DNA of 52,202 nt from an uncultured Prevotellaceae bacterium (lineage in GTDB: Bacteria; Bacteroidota; Bacteroidia; Bacteroidales; Bacteroidaceae). The notes beneath the pieces are model-generated. The model was not told the DNA's origin. It made no database searches and worked only from the letters and a program-made list of their open reading frames with translations. The stretch covers positions 1 to 52,202 of the forward strand of contig CACYKE010000024.1 in NCBI GenBank assembly GCA_902774925.1, read 5' to 3'. The position numbers were made by a program, and so were the translations under genes. This document shows, piece after piece, positions 1 to 7,620 of the stretch. The stretch's first letter is position 1; each line of letters starts with the position of its first letter.

Positions 1-600
1 GTAGTAGCCGAACATCAGGATACCGATGAGGAAGAACATATCGGCGAAGCGCGTCACGATGAAAGCCTTCTTAGAGGCAGCGATGGCGGGCTTCAACGGA
101 TAGTAGAATCCAATCAACAGATAAGAGCTGACACCCACGAGTTCCCAGAAGGTGTACATCTGGAAAATGTTGGTGGCGACAACCAGTCCGAGCATTGACA
201 TGGTGAACAGGCTCAGGAAAGCGTAGTAACGCTGGAAGCCCTTCTCACCGTGCATGTAGCCGAACGAATAGATATGTACCATCAGCGAGACTGTCGAAAT
301 GACAATGAGCATCATCACCGAGATAGGATCCAAGAGGATACCCATGTCGAAATGCAGATTGCCCAGAGGCAGCCAGGTGAAGTTATAAGGAACGATGGTA
401 GCGTAAGTGCCATCAGCCAGACGGTCGGCACCGAAATAGGTGAATGCCGTCAGGTAAGAGAGCACGGTCACCAGTCCCAGTGACGTGGTGCCGATAAGAC
501 CAGCAGTCTTATGCGACATCTTCATGCCAGCAAGCGCAAGAATCACGAAGGACAGCGCAGGCAGCAGAAGGATCAGAAATGAATAACTATAAATCTCCAT
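1..600 (-). CDS. nuoL: NADH-quinone oxidoreductase subunit L, 3' part off the window
   Basis: Proton-pumping antiporter-like subunit of respiratory complex I in the inner membrane. Read on the minus strand from 600, the frame stays open to the left edge for 200 codons. It begins MEIYSYSFLILLLPALSFVI and includes LLDPISVMMLIVISTVSLMVHIYS and YTFWELVGVSSYLLIGFYY, the conserved N-terminal features of NuoL (the typical family length is about 600-700 aa, so two thirds or more lies outside the window). An in-frame ATG at 606, directly after the nuoK stop, is an alternative start that adds two residues. It is the last visible gene of the nuo operon, 6 nt after nuoK; nuoM and nuoN would be expected next but cannot be seen. 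Confidence 0.93.
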   Translation of the reverse strand, partial: MEIYSYSFLILLLPALSFVILALAGMKMSHKTAGLIGTTSLGLVTVLSYLTAFTYFGADRLADGTYATIVPYNFTWLPLGNLHFDMGILLDPISVMMLIVISTVSLMVHIYSFGYMHGEKGFQRYYAFLSLFTMSMLGLVVATNIFQMYTFWELVGVSSYLLIGFYYPLKPAIAASKKAFIVTRFADMFFLIGILMFGYY

Positions 601-606
601 AACCAT

Positions 607-915
607 TTACCATTTCATGTTCTTGATACTGTCAACGCTATCGCTACGGAAGTTGCGGTAGACATTGATGATAATAGCAATAGCCACAGCCGACTCGGCA
701 GCTGCCACACCAATGACGAACAGGGTCATAAACATACCCTCCATGCCATTGGGATAGAGCAAACGATTGATGGCTGCGAAATTGATGTCAACGGCGTTGA
801 GCACCAGCTCGACAGAGATGAGCATGGCAATCAGGTTGCGACGTGTCACGAAACCATAGACACCGATGAAGAACAACAAGGCGCTAAGCGCGAAATAACA
901 TTCTACAGGTACCAT
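607..915 (-). CDS. nuoK: NADH-quinone oxidoreductase subunit K
   Basis: Small membrane subunit of complex I, homologous to MnhC/MrpC. At 102 aa it has the usual length and three hydrophobic segments (about residues 3-21, 27-47, 60-86). Typical features are the buried-glutamate helix in AMLISVELVLNAVDINFAA and VIGVAAAESAVAIAI. It sits 3 nt from nuoJ and 6 nt from nuoL, so it is cotranscribed with them. Confidence 0.95.
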   Translation of the reverse strand: MVPVECYFALSALLFFIGVYGFVTRRNLIAMLISVELVLNAVDINFAAINRLLYPNGMEGMFMTLFVIGVAAAESAVAIAIIINVYRNFRSDSVDSIKNMKW

Positions 916-918
916 AGC

Positions 919-1437
919 TTACTTCTCCTCCTTTTCTTTACGTGCAACAACCAAGCCACCGATGATGCAAGCCAGCAGGAACAGCGAGATGAACTCGAAA
1001 GCGAGCACATACTGATACTTGCCGGCACCCACGAGGGCCGTACCAATCTCTTTCATAGGAACCTCCACATTGGCAGGGGCCATTGTGAAGAAGCCAGTCT
1101 TCAGCAGGATAAGGCTTACCACCACCAGTCCAGCAAAGGCTGCCAGAGCGCCACCAATCATCTTGCTGGACTTCACACGCTCCTCCAGACCCTGAAGGGT
1201 GCGCTTCGATACCAGCTGGATGGCGAAGACATAAATCATCGTAACGCCTCCGGCATATACGCTAATCTGAGCAGCTCCCAGGAAGGTGTAGTCGAGCAGG
1301 AAATAGATGCCTGCCACACCAAAGAGCACGAACAACATGAATGTTGCGGCTCGCATAATTCTCGTTGTGGTGACACACATCAGCGCTGAGCCGATGATGA
1401 ACACTGCGAGAATGATAAACATAACTATATTACCCAT
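919..1437 (-). CDS. nuoJ: NADH-quinone oxidoreductase subunit J
   Basis: Membrane subunit of complex I, 172 aa, with five predicted hydrophobic segments. The segment DYTFLGAAQISVYAGGVTMI holds the conserved glycine-rich TM3 region of NuoJ (usually AxxQilVYaGaVmVLFvF). The C-terminus is charged (RKEKEEK). It lies between nuoI (6 nt) and nuoK (3 nt) in the operon. Confidence 0.94.
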   Translation of the reverse strand: MGNIVMFIILAVFIIGSALMCVTTTRIMRAATFMLFVLFGVAGIYFLLDYTFLGAAQISVYAGGVTMIYVFAIQLVSKRTLQGLEERVKSSKMIGGALAAFAGLVVVSLILLKTGFFTMAPANVEVPMKEIGTALVGAGKYQYVLAFEFISLFLLACIIGGLVVARKEKEEK

Positions 1438-1443
1438 AGCGCG

Positions 1444-1989
1444 TTACTTCGTTTTAGTGTTAAACTTACCGATCTGCCACTCAGCACCACCTTCGAGGAG
1501 GTTAGGCAGTGAACCACCCTTGTAGACTTCTTTGTCAAGGTGGAGCACCAGTTTAGAGCGGTCGAATACGGCGTTCTCGAAATCATTCGTAAACTCGATA
1601 GCGTCGAAGTTGCAGGCGTTGGTACAGAGCTGGCAGAACATGCAGTCGCCCAGGTCGTACTGATAATCGTCGAGCACCTTCTTTTTCTTACCTGTCTCAG
1701 GATCCTCGGCCATGTGGCTCAGAATCTTGATGGTTCCATTGGGGCAAGACTTCTCACAAAGCGTACAAGCGGTGCACTTGTAGTCACCATTCTCGTCGCG
1801 CTTGAATACCAAGCGGCCACGATGACGCTTAGCCACATGGAGTGTGGTCTTGCGGTTCTCAGGGTACTGCTCAGTAGACTTGTTGGTGAAGAAGTCCTTG
1901 AAATATTCCTTCCAAGAGGTCTTCATGCCAACAGCCAAAGTCTTCAAACCGTGCCCGATTTCTCCGAAATATGTTTTGTTATCTTCCAT
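1444..1989 (-). CDS. nuoI: NADH-quinone oxidoreductase subunit I (2x 4Fe-4S)
   Basis: Peripheral-arm ferredoxin-like subunit that carries two [4Fe-4S] clusters and passes electrons towards NuoB. It is 181 aa. Both cluster motifs are visible: CTACTLCEKSCP (about residues 74-85) and CMFCQLCTNACN (about 115-126). In the second, the usual final proline is replaced by asparagine. The 43-nt gap to nuoH is unusually long for this operon and is filled by a degenerate TTCTAG repeat. Confidence 0.96.
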   Translation of the reverse strand: MEDNKTYFGEIGHGLKTLAVGMKTSWKEYFKDFFTNKSTEQYPENRKTTLHVAKRHRGRLVFKRDENGDYKCTACTLCEKSCPNGTIKILSHMAEDPETGKKKKVLDDYQYDLGDCMFCQLCTNACNFDAIEFTNDFENAVFDRSKLVLHLDKEVYKGGSLPNLLEGGAEWQIGKFNTKTK

Positions 1990-1990
1990 T

Positions 1991-2030
1991 GTTTTCTAGT
2001 TTTTCTAGATCTTCTAGATTGTCTAGTACA
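1991..2030. repeat. degenerate TTCTAG word repeat in the nuoH-nuoI gap
   Basis: About 40 nt built from near-copies of the word TTCTAG(A): at least four copies (ttctagt, ttctaga, ttctaga, gtctagt) spaced 9-10 nt apart. It occupies the whole spacer upstream of the nuoI start. A related TCTAGA-type spacer lies between nrdD and nrdG at 7586-7620. Confidence 0.75.
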
Positions 2031-2032
2031 CC

Positions 2033-3121
2033 TTATTTAATATATAGGCCGAGGGCCACAACAACAGTCATAATCACCAGGTTGATGAGACCCAGAGGCA
2101 TCAAGTACTTCCACTCTAGCTTCAGAATCTGGTCGATACGCAGACGGGGGAACGTCCACTTAATCCACATCAGAATCCAAACCAAGAAGAAAGCCTTACC
2201 CATGAACCAGACGATGCCCGGGATGTAATCCATCACAGCATCAAAGGCTTCAACACCGATGTTTACAGGTGCCCAACCACCGAGGAATACCGTAGCGGCA
2301 ATACCTGCGATGATAAAGAGGTTGAGGAACTCTGCTAGGTAGAAGAAGCCGAAGCCCATACCGGAATACTCCGTATGATGTCCGGCCGTCAACTCACTCT
2401 CAGCCTCAGCCATATCGAATGGGCCACGGTTTGCCTCGGCATTACCTGCGATGAGGAATACGAAGAAGGCGATAATGGCAGGAATGTGTCCCTGGAAGAT
2501 GAGCCACTTCCAAGGGCCTGTCTGTGCCTCCACGATACCGCTCATCTGCATGGTTCCTGTCAGGATAACAGCAGTAATCAGACAGAGGCAGAGCGACATC
2601 TCGTAAGAAATCATCTGCACAGCACCACGCATGGCCGAAACCACAGAGTACTTGTTGTTGGAACCCCAACCAGCCAGGAAGATACCTACCACGCCAATAG
2701 AAGAAATGGCGGTAAGCAGGAACACACCTACGTTGAAGTCGAGGATGGTAGCACCATTGTTCCAGGGCAGGAACGAGAAGGCGCCAACACTTCCGATAAT
2801 CACAAGAAGCGGAGCCACGAGGTAGAGCAGCTTGTCGGCACGGTCAACGAAGAAGATCTCCTTAATGAGCATCTTCAGTACGTCAGCAAACACCTGCAGC
2901 AAGCCCCAATAGCCTACTCGCATCGGGCCAAGACGGCACTGGAAATAGGCACATACCTTACGCTCCATAAATATCAGTACGCAGGCGATGAGGGCATATC
3001 CCAAAAGGATTCCCGTACCCACCAGCACGCACTCAATCAATATCGACAGAAAATCTCCTAAACCTAAAGTATCTCTCAGGAGAGCGTCGAACCATTGTGT
3101 AACAATACTAAAATCAAACAT
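2033..3121 (-). CDS. nuoH: NADH-quinone oxidoreductase subunit H
   Basis: Membrane subunit at the junction of the peripheral and membrane arms of complex I, forming part of the quinone channel. It is 362 aa with about eight hydrophobic segments. Family signatures are visible: ERKVCAYFQCRLGPMRVGYW near the N-terminus, and EANRGPFDMAEAESELTAGH followed by HTEYSGM in the quinone-site loop. It follows nuoCD by 12 nt. Confidence 0.96.
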   Translation of the reverse strand: MFDFSIVTQWFDALLRDTLGLGDFLSILIECVLVGTGILLGYALIACVLIFMERKVCAYFQCRLGPMRVGYWGLLQVFADVLKMLIKEIFFVDRADKLLYLVAPLLVIIGSVGAFSFLPWNNGATILDFNVGVFLLTAISSIGVVGIFLAGWGSNNKYSVVSAMRGAVQMISYEMSLCLCLITAVILTGTMQMSGIVEAQTGPWKWLIFQGHIPAIIAFFVFLIAGNAEANRGPFDMAEAESELTAGHHTEYSGMGFGFFYLAEFLNLFIIAGIAATVFLGGWAPVNIGVEAFDAVMDYIPGIVWFMGKAFFLVWILMWIKWTFPRLRIDQILKLEWKYLMPLGLINLVIMTVVVALGLYIK

Positions 3122-3133
3122 AATCCTTCGCTT

Positions 3134-4744
3134 TTATCTGTCAATATCAGGAATTACAACGTCAATAGCGGCACAGGTAGCGATGAGGTCGGCAATCTTC
3201 TGACCACGAAGCATTGGGTCGAAAGCACCTACCAGCGAGAGACCCATCGGACGCATCTTCATGCGGTAGGGGCTCTTGTCGCCACGGCTATCAAGATAAA
3301 CACCAAACTCACCGGCTACACCCTCAACCGAGTAGTACCACTGGCCCTCAGGCACCTTGATGATTGGTTTCTGCTTTACATAGAAGTCACCCTCAGGAAT
3401 GTTGTCGATGAGCTGTTCGATGATATTCAGGCTCTGGTACATCTCGTTGATGTGGACGAGGTAACGGTCCATAGAGTCGCAACCAGTCAGTGTGCACTGC
3501 TCCCACTCCACCTTGTCGTACATGTCATAAGGATGGTTCTTACGCACATCGTTCTTCCAACCAGAAGCACGTCCGGCAGGACCGGTAACAGCGTAGTTGA
3601 TACAATCCTCAAGGCTCATCGGACCACAGTTCTCCAAGCGGTTGTGGGTAATCACATTATCACCGAAGATGTCCATATACTCCTGGATGGTCGGACGCAG
3701 ATACGTCACGATGTCCTTACAGTTCTTGACGAAGTTCGGGTCGATATCATCTTGCAAACCACCAATGCGGTAGTAGTTCTGAATCAGACGACCACCCGTG
3801 GTCTCCTCCATGCAGTTCAGCACGTGTTCACGATCGCGCATACCATAAAGCATACCCGTCAGAGCACCCAAGTCCTGAGCCACACAAGAAGTGTACAGCA
3901 GGTGAGAATCGAGACGCTGCAACTCATCCATGATGGTACGGATGTACTTGATACGGTCGGTCAGTTCAACGCCCAGGCCTTCCTCAATAACACCAACCAA
4001 AGCATGGCGATGTTGCATGGCTCCCAGATAGTTAAGACGATCTGTTAAAGCAAGCGTTTGAGGATAGGTCATGCCTTCCCACATCTTCTCGATAGCACGA
4101 TGGATATAGCCGAGGTGGGGATAGATGCGCTTGACAGTTTCGCCATCGAGCACGGTCTGCAAGCGGAGCACACCGTGGGTAGCTGGGTGCTGCGGACCAA
4201 TGTTGATTACATAGTCATCGGCACCAAACAGACGGTTCTGCTTGCTCTGCAGATTGCCATCCTTATCGATGAAATATTCCAGACCATAGTCGGGTTCTAC
4301 ATCATCCTCCAGCGTATATTCGTCGTTGAACTTCCAGTCCTTACGGAAGGGATAGCCCTTGAAGTCGCTGCGGAGGAAAAGACGACGCATATCGGGATGA
4401 CCCAGGAATACGATACCATAGAAGTCATATACCTCACGCTCTAACAGGTCGGCAACCTTCCAAATGTTAGAAACGGTAGGGATGTAAGCCAGCATGTGGC
4501 CTTCCATATCACAGCTACCATTGCTCGACATACCGTCGCCACAAACCTGCGTCTTAGCAATCTGCTTCACGCTACAACGCTCGTGGGTCTTTGTGTTTTC
4601 AAGGATGTAGACACAACCTAGTCCCTCTTCGCCGAAGTCTTCACCGACAATGGTTACAAGATAGTCAAAACCCTTTTTGTCCTTCAAGTTCTGCATCTCA
4701 GAGGCGAACTTGTCAAAATCGAATGATAAGAATTCTAATTTCAT
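3134..4744 (-). CDS. nuoCD: NADH-quinone oxidoreductase fused subunits C/D
   Basis: Fused NuoC (about residues 1-170) and NuoD (about 175-536) of the complex I quinone module. NuoC is marked by DLLEREVYDFYGIVFLGHPD. NuoD is marked by GPQHPATHGVLRLQTVLDGE and HLGYIHRAIEKMWEGMTYPQ, and ends in the usual IPDIDR. The 536-aa length is normal for a NuoCD fusion. The ATG overlaps the nuoB stop by 4 nt (ATGA), so translation is probably coupled. Confidence 0.96.
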   Translation of the reverse strand: MKLEFLSFDFDKFASEMQNLKDKKGFDYLVTIVGEDFGEEGLGCVYILENTKTHERCSVKQIAKTQVCGDGMSSNGSCDMEGHMLAYIPTVSNIWKVADLLEREVYDFYGIVFLGHPDMRRLFLRSDFKGYPFRKDWKFNDEYTLEDDVEPDYGLEYFIDKDGNLQSKQNRLFGADDYVINIGPQHPATHGVLRLQTVLDGETVKRIYPHLGYIHRAIEKMWEGMTYPQTLALTDRLNYLGAMQHRHALVGVIEEGLGVELTDRIKYIRTIMDELQRLDSHLLYTSCVAQDLGALTGMLYGMRDREHVLNCMEETTGGRLIQNYYRIGGLQDDIDPNFVKNCKDIVTYLRPTIQEYMDIFGDNVITHNRLENCGPMSLEDCINYAVTGPAGRASGWKNDVRKNHPYDMYDKVEWEQCTLTGCDSMDRYLVHINEMYQSLNIIEQLIDNIPEGDFYVKQKPIIKVPEGQWYYSVEGVAGEFGVYLDSRGDKSPYRMKMRPMGLSLVGAFDPMLRGQKIADLIATCAAIDVVIPDIDR

Positions 4745-5481
4745 GCTTTGTCCTCCTCTTTTACTGTGGGCTGCGATTCTGTCGCAGCTTTCATCTCTTC
4801 TACAAACTCCTGGGGAACCTCGGTGATAACCATTGGCTCGCGACGATGATCACCATGCTTAGAGCGGAATGTCAGCTCCTCATTTGATACTCCCAGTGCA
4901 GCCTCCTCAGCGGTCTGCTTGTGGTTTGCACCTCCGAAGAATTTCTCAATCTTCACCTTGCGCTGCAGCTGCATCATGCCGTACATGATAGCCTCCGGAC
5001 GTGGGGGGCAACCAGGAATAAACACATCGACAGGCACAATTTCTTCGATACCTTTCACTACATGGTAGCTCGACTTGAACGGACCGCCGCTGATAGCACA
5101 ACCACCGACGGCAATCACATACTTAGGCTCAGCCATTTCGTCGTACAGACGCTTCAGCGCGGGAGCCATCTTGTGAGTGATGGTACCAGCACACATAATC
5201 AGGTCGGCCTGACGGGGAGAATTACGCGTCACCTCGAAACCGAAACGGGCGAAGTCATAGCGTGCGCAACCGCAAGCCATGAACTCGATACCGCAGCACG
5301 AAGTAGCGAAGGTCAGAGACCAGAGCGAGTTAGAGCGGCCCCAGTTAATCAGCTGGTCAAGCGAGCCCGTAACCACGTTGACGCCACCCTCATGGAGTTC
5401 GTCAACAATCTTCTCCAACGAGGCATTGTCGTTCCACTCCTCGTAGGGAATACTCTTGATGTGAGGCTTTCTTACTTCCAT
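4741..5481 (-). CDS. nuoB: NADH-quinone oxidoreductase subunit B (N2 cluster)
   Basis: Carries the terminal [4Fe-4S] cluster N2 that reduces quinone. Cluster ligands are visible as tandem CC in TSCCGIEFMACG, then AVGGCAISGGPF and FIPGCPPRPE. The start was set at 5481 (MEVRKPH) rather than the upstream in-frame codon at 5502, because an AGGAG Shine-Dalgarno lies 7 nt before this ATG and the longer form would overlap nuoA by more than 30 nt. It still overlaps the nuoA stop by 10 nt. The acidic C-terminal tail (about 60 residues after the core) is longer than in many homologs. Confidence 0.95.
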   Translation of the reverse strand: MEVRKPHIKSIPYEEWNDNASLEKIVDELHEGGVNVVTGSLDQLINWGRSNSLWSLTFATSCCGIEFMACGCARYDFARFGFEVTRNSPRQADLIMCAGTITHKMAPALKRLYDEMAEPKYVIAVGGCAISGGPFKSSYHVVKGIEEIVPVDVFIPGCPPRPEAIMYGMMQLQRKVKIEKFFGGANHKQTAEEAALGVSNEELTFRSKHGDHRREPMVITEVPQEFVEEMKAATESQPTVKEEDKA

Positions 5482-5822
5482 TCCAAGTCTCCTTTCCGCC
5501 AAGCATACGCCAAGCCTAATACCAGAACTACCAGGAAGAAGCCGATGCTAAGCAAGGCCGCTGCTCCGAACTCCTTCACTACTACTGCCCATGGATACAG
5601 AAACACCGTTTCCACATCAAACATGAGGAACAAGATGGCAAAGAGGTAGAATCCCACCGAAACAGGTAACCACGAGCTGCCTCGCGTGGGGATACCACTC
5701 TCATACGGTTCACCTTTCACCTTCGCGTAGGATCTCGGTCCTATCAGCTTGGCTACCACGTAAGCCGCAACCACCAATGTAATAGCCGTCAGCAAGACGG
5801 TAATTAACAATGTAAAGTTCAT
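5472..5822 (-). CDS. nuoA: NADH-quinone oxidoreductase subunit A
   Basis: Small membrane subunit of complex I, 116 aa, three hydrophobic segments. The conserved loop YESGIPTRGSSWLPVSVGFY and the helix FLMFDVETVFLYPWAVV are diagnostic. It is the first gene of the nuo operon, about 40 nt downstream of a Bacteroidetes -7 box at 5862-5869. Confidence 0.95.
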   Translation of the reverse strand: MNFTLLITVLLTAITLVVAAYVVAKLIGPRSYAKVKGEPYESGIPTRGSSWLPVSVGFYLFAILFLMFDVETVFLYPWAVVVKEFGAAALLSIGFFLVVLVLGLAYAWRKGDLEWK

Positions 5823-5861
5823 AAAAAATTACAAATTATAGTATTGAATTCAATTTGTGTG

Positions 5862-5869
5862 CAAAGGTA
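5862..5869 (-). promoter_or_regulatory. nuo operon -7 box (TACCTTTG)
   Basis: On the minus strand TACCTTTG matches the Bacteroidetes sigma-ABfr -7 consensus TAnnTTTG, followed by GCAC, and lies 39 nt upstream of nuoA. No TTG -33 element at the usual 19-21 nt spacing is obvious. Confidence 0.6.
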
Positions 5870-5925
5870 GTAAAAAAAACGCAAATAAAAGGCATAAATA
5901 TGAAAAAAGTACAAAAGAAAAATAA

Positions 5926-5954
5926 AAGCCGCCACCTTTTCGAGGCAGCGGCTT
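5926..5954 (-). terminator. Rho-independent terminator after the HTH gene
   Basis: AAGCCGC (5926-5932) pairs with GCGGCTT (5948-5954). On the minus strand the stem is followed by TTTTATTTTTCTTTT. It begins 3 nt beyond the stop of the HTH gene and separates it from the nuo promoter. Confidence 0.75.
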
Positions 5955-5957
5955 ATA

Positions 5958-6170
5958 TCATTTCGACTTAGGGAAGGCTTCTTCGGACAGTTCCTTAAAG
6001 AAGTCGTGGCCCAGAATTACACTGATTCTCATCAGCAGGCGTGCGTCCAAGCTCTTACGCTTGAAAATGTTATAAACGTTCGTACGCTCGCAGGGAATCT
6101 GAGTCGCTAACCAAGCTGCGGACTTACCCTGCTTCCTTAAAATCTCTTCGATGTGCTTACCAATATTCAT
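5958..6170 (-). CDS. small helix-turn-helix protein
   Basis: A 70-aa protein that is almost entirely one XRE-like helix-turn-helix (about residues 8-62: EEILRKQGKSAAWLATQIP, then ERTNVYNIFKRKSLDARLLM). No other domain is present. Single-domain HTH proteins like this are common in Bacteroidales; the target is unknown. It has its own -7 box (6214-6221) and terminator, so it is probably monocistronic. Its position upstream of nuo on the same strand makes regulation of nuo possible, but nothing in the sequence shows it. Confidence 0.8.
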   Translation of the reverse strand: MNIGKHIEEILRKQGKSAAWLATQIPCERTNVYNIFKRKSLDARLLMRISVILGHDFFKELSEEAFPKSK

Positions 6171-6213
6171 ACTTTCAGCCTTAAATTTAGTTTCTACTAT
6201 GTCGTATCGGCTG

Positions 6214-6221
6214 CAAAGGTA
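6214..6221 (-). promoter_or_regulatory. -7 box (TACCTTTG) of the HTH gene
   Basis: Minus-strand TACCTTTG, 43 nt upstream of the HTH start codon, matching TAnnTTTG. No clear -33 TTG at standard spacing. Confidence 0.55.
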
Positions 6222-6283
6222 TGAAAAAAAATCAATATATCAGCAGATTATCACAACTTTTTTTCTAAAAAAAAATTAAAACA

Positions 6284-7036
6284 TCAAAGTGATGCTTGGA
6301 ACTGTTCTGCATCGTGGAGGGTATCCAATTTGCCGACGTCCAAAATCCGGAGGTCGTCCTTCAGCAGCCCGACGATATGCGAACGATGACAGACCGAGAG
6401 GTAGAAGTCGATGATGCCGAAGCAATCAGGAAACCTGTCCATCAGCGGGAACAGGCGTGGCGAGAATGAATGAATGCCGGAGAAAGCAAACATATTCAGT
6501 GGTTCACCGTGCTGCGAGAGTCCCGTGCGACGAATATATTCATACGGTGACTTAATCTCCCCCGTCTCAATGTTCTTCCATCCCGTCAGTCGCATGGCAT
6601 TGTCGAACAGCAGATAGCGCTTCGTCTTCCGCGGGCTCACTAGCAGCACGGCATCCTCATCTGCCTGATGTTGACGGGCAAACCAGTCGTAGTTCACATT
6701 ATCGAGGATATCGACATTGTGAATCAGCACGGGCGTTTCGTCCGAAAACAGCGGCGCCGCCTTCTTCAGTCCCCCACCCGTCTCCAGTAGTCCGTCCGTT
6801 TCGTCGCTGAAACGTACCAGTGGTGCGTAGTCTTGCTGCGCCACGTAGTCGACAATCTGCTGAGCGAAATGATGGATATTCACCACAAAATGGTCGTAGC
6901 CCTGCGCCTGTAACTTACGAATGTTCAGGTCGAGCAATGGTGTCCCTCCCACCGGAACCAGTGCCTTGGGCATCGTGTCGGTCAGCGGTTTCAGTCGGGT
7001 TCCCAGTCCAGCCGCAAGAATCATAGCCTGTCTCAT
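6284..7036 (-). CDS. sugar-phosphate nucleotidyltransferase (MurU/GlmU-like)
   Basis: A 250-aa single-domain NTP transferase. The N-terminal nucleotide-binding signature is complete (AMILAAGLGTRLKPLTDTMP, followed by KALVPVGG), as is a metal-site aspartate in LIHNVDILDN. No left-handed beta-helix acyltransferase domain follows, so this is not a bifunctional GlmU. It resembles MurU/HddC-type enzymes that activate sugar 1-phosphates with UTP or another NTP. The usual kinase partner (AmgK-like) is not adjacent; upstream on the same strand is nrdG, 50 nt away. The substrate cannot be decided from the sequence. Confidence 0.8.
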   Translation of the reverse strand: MRQAMILAAGLGTRLKPLTDTMPKALVPVGGTPLLDLNIRKLQAQGYDHFVVNIHHFAQQIVDYVAQQDYAPLVRFSDETDGLLETGGGLKKAAPLFSDETPVLIHNVDILDNVNYDWFARQHQADEDAVLLVSPRKTKRYLLFDNAMRLTGWKNIETGEIKSPYEYIRRTGLSQHGEPLNMFAFSGIHSFSPRLFPLMDRFPDCFGIIDFYLSVCHRSHIVGLLKDDLRILDVGKLDTLHDAEQFQASL

Positions 7037-7086
7037 AGTCTATCTCGTTTTGTAAAATTTCCAATATATTACATTAATACATTACA

Positions 7087-7584
7087 TTATATGTCAACGT
7101 CCGGCTGCCAGAGGACGACTTCGCCTGCATACAGCGACTTCTGCACATCAATGAGCCGTTGGTTGCTGCTACCTCGAAACAACAGGTCGGGGTCGCGCAA
7201 ACTATCAATAAAAGGCCCGTCAACCAGTACGTCGAGTTCATAGAGCAGTTCGCGCTGGGCACGCGTAATCAACGATTCATACGTGAAACCCGTATAGCAC
7301 CAGATGTCCTTGTTGGTCTGCGCATGGATGGCACGGGCCAGTTCTGCGAAACCGTCGCACTGGTACATAGGGTCGCCACCACTGAACGTAACGTTGGCAT
7401 AGGGGTCGGCAACAATGATGCGCATGAGCTCCTCTGTCGTCATCTCGCGACCACCCTTGAAGTCCCACGACTGCGGATTATGGCATCCCTTGCACGCGTG
7501 GCGGCATCCAGCACAATAGATGGAGGTCCGAAACCCCGGGCCGTCCACCATCGTATCTTCTATGATATCCAATACTCTGATCAT
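7087..7584 (-). CDS. nrdG: anaerobic ribonucleotide reductase activating protein
   Basis: Radical SAM enzyme that installs the glycyl radical on NrdD. At 165 aa it has the usual length. It shows MVDGPGFRTSIYCAGC and the CxxxCxxC cluster motif CRHACKGCHNP (about residues 26-36), plus the SAM-binding VTFSGGDPMYQ. It is located 30 nt after nrdD on the same strand, with a TCTAGA-type repeat filling the gap. Confidence 0.95.
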   Translation of the reverse strand: MIRVLDIIEDTMVDGPGFRTSIYCAGCRHACKGCHNPQSWDFKGGREMTTEELMRIIVADPYANVTFSGGDPMYQCDGFAELARAIHAQTNKDIWCYTGFTYESLITRAQRELLYELDVLVDGPFIDSLRDPDLLFRGSSNQRLIDVQKSLYAGEVVLWQPDVDI

Positions 7585-7585
7585 A

Positions 7586-7620
7586 GTCTAGAGATTCTAG
7601 AACATCCAGACGTCCTAGAA
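7586..7620. repeat. TCTAGA-type word repeat between nrdD and nrdG
   Basis: A degenerate tandem repeat of about 9-nt units (tctagagat, tctagaaca, tccagacg, tcctagaa). The nrdD TAG stop is itself part of the first unit. Similar in composition to the spacer at 1991-2030. Confidence 0.7.

Noticed and set aside
3095-4048. 317-codon plus-strand frame opposite nuoCD
   Set aside because: Antisense shadow of the NuoD region; no family features and no promoter.
5472-5502. Longer nuoB start at 5502
   Set aside because: Would overlap nuoA by 31 nt; a good AGGAG stands 7 nt before the ATG at 5481.
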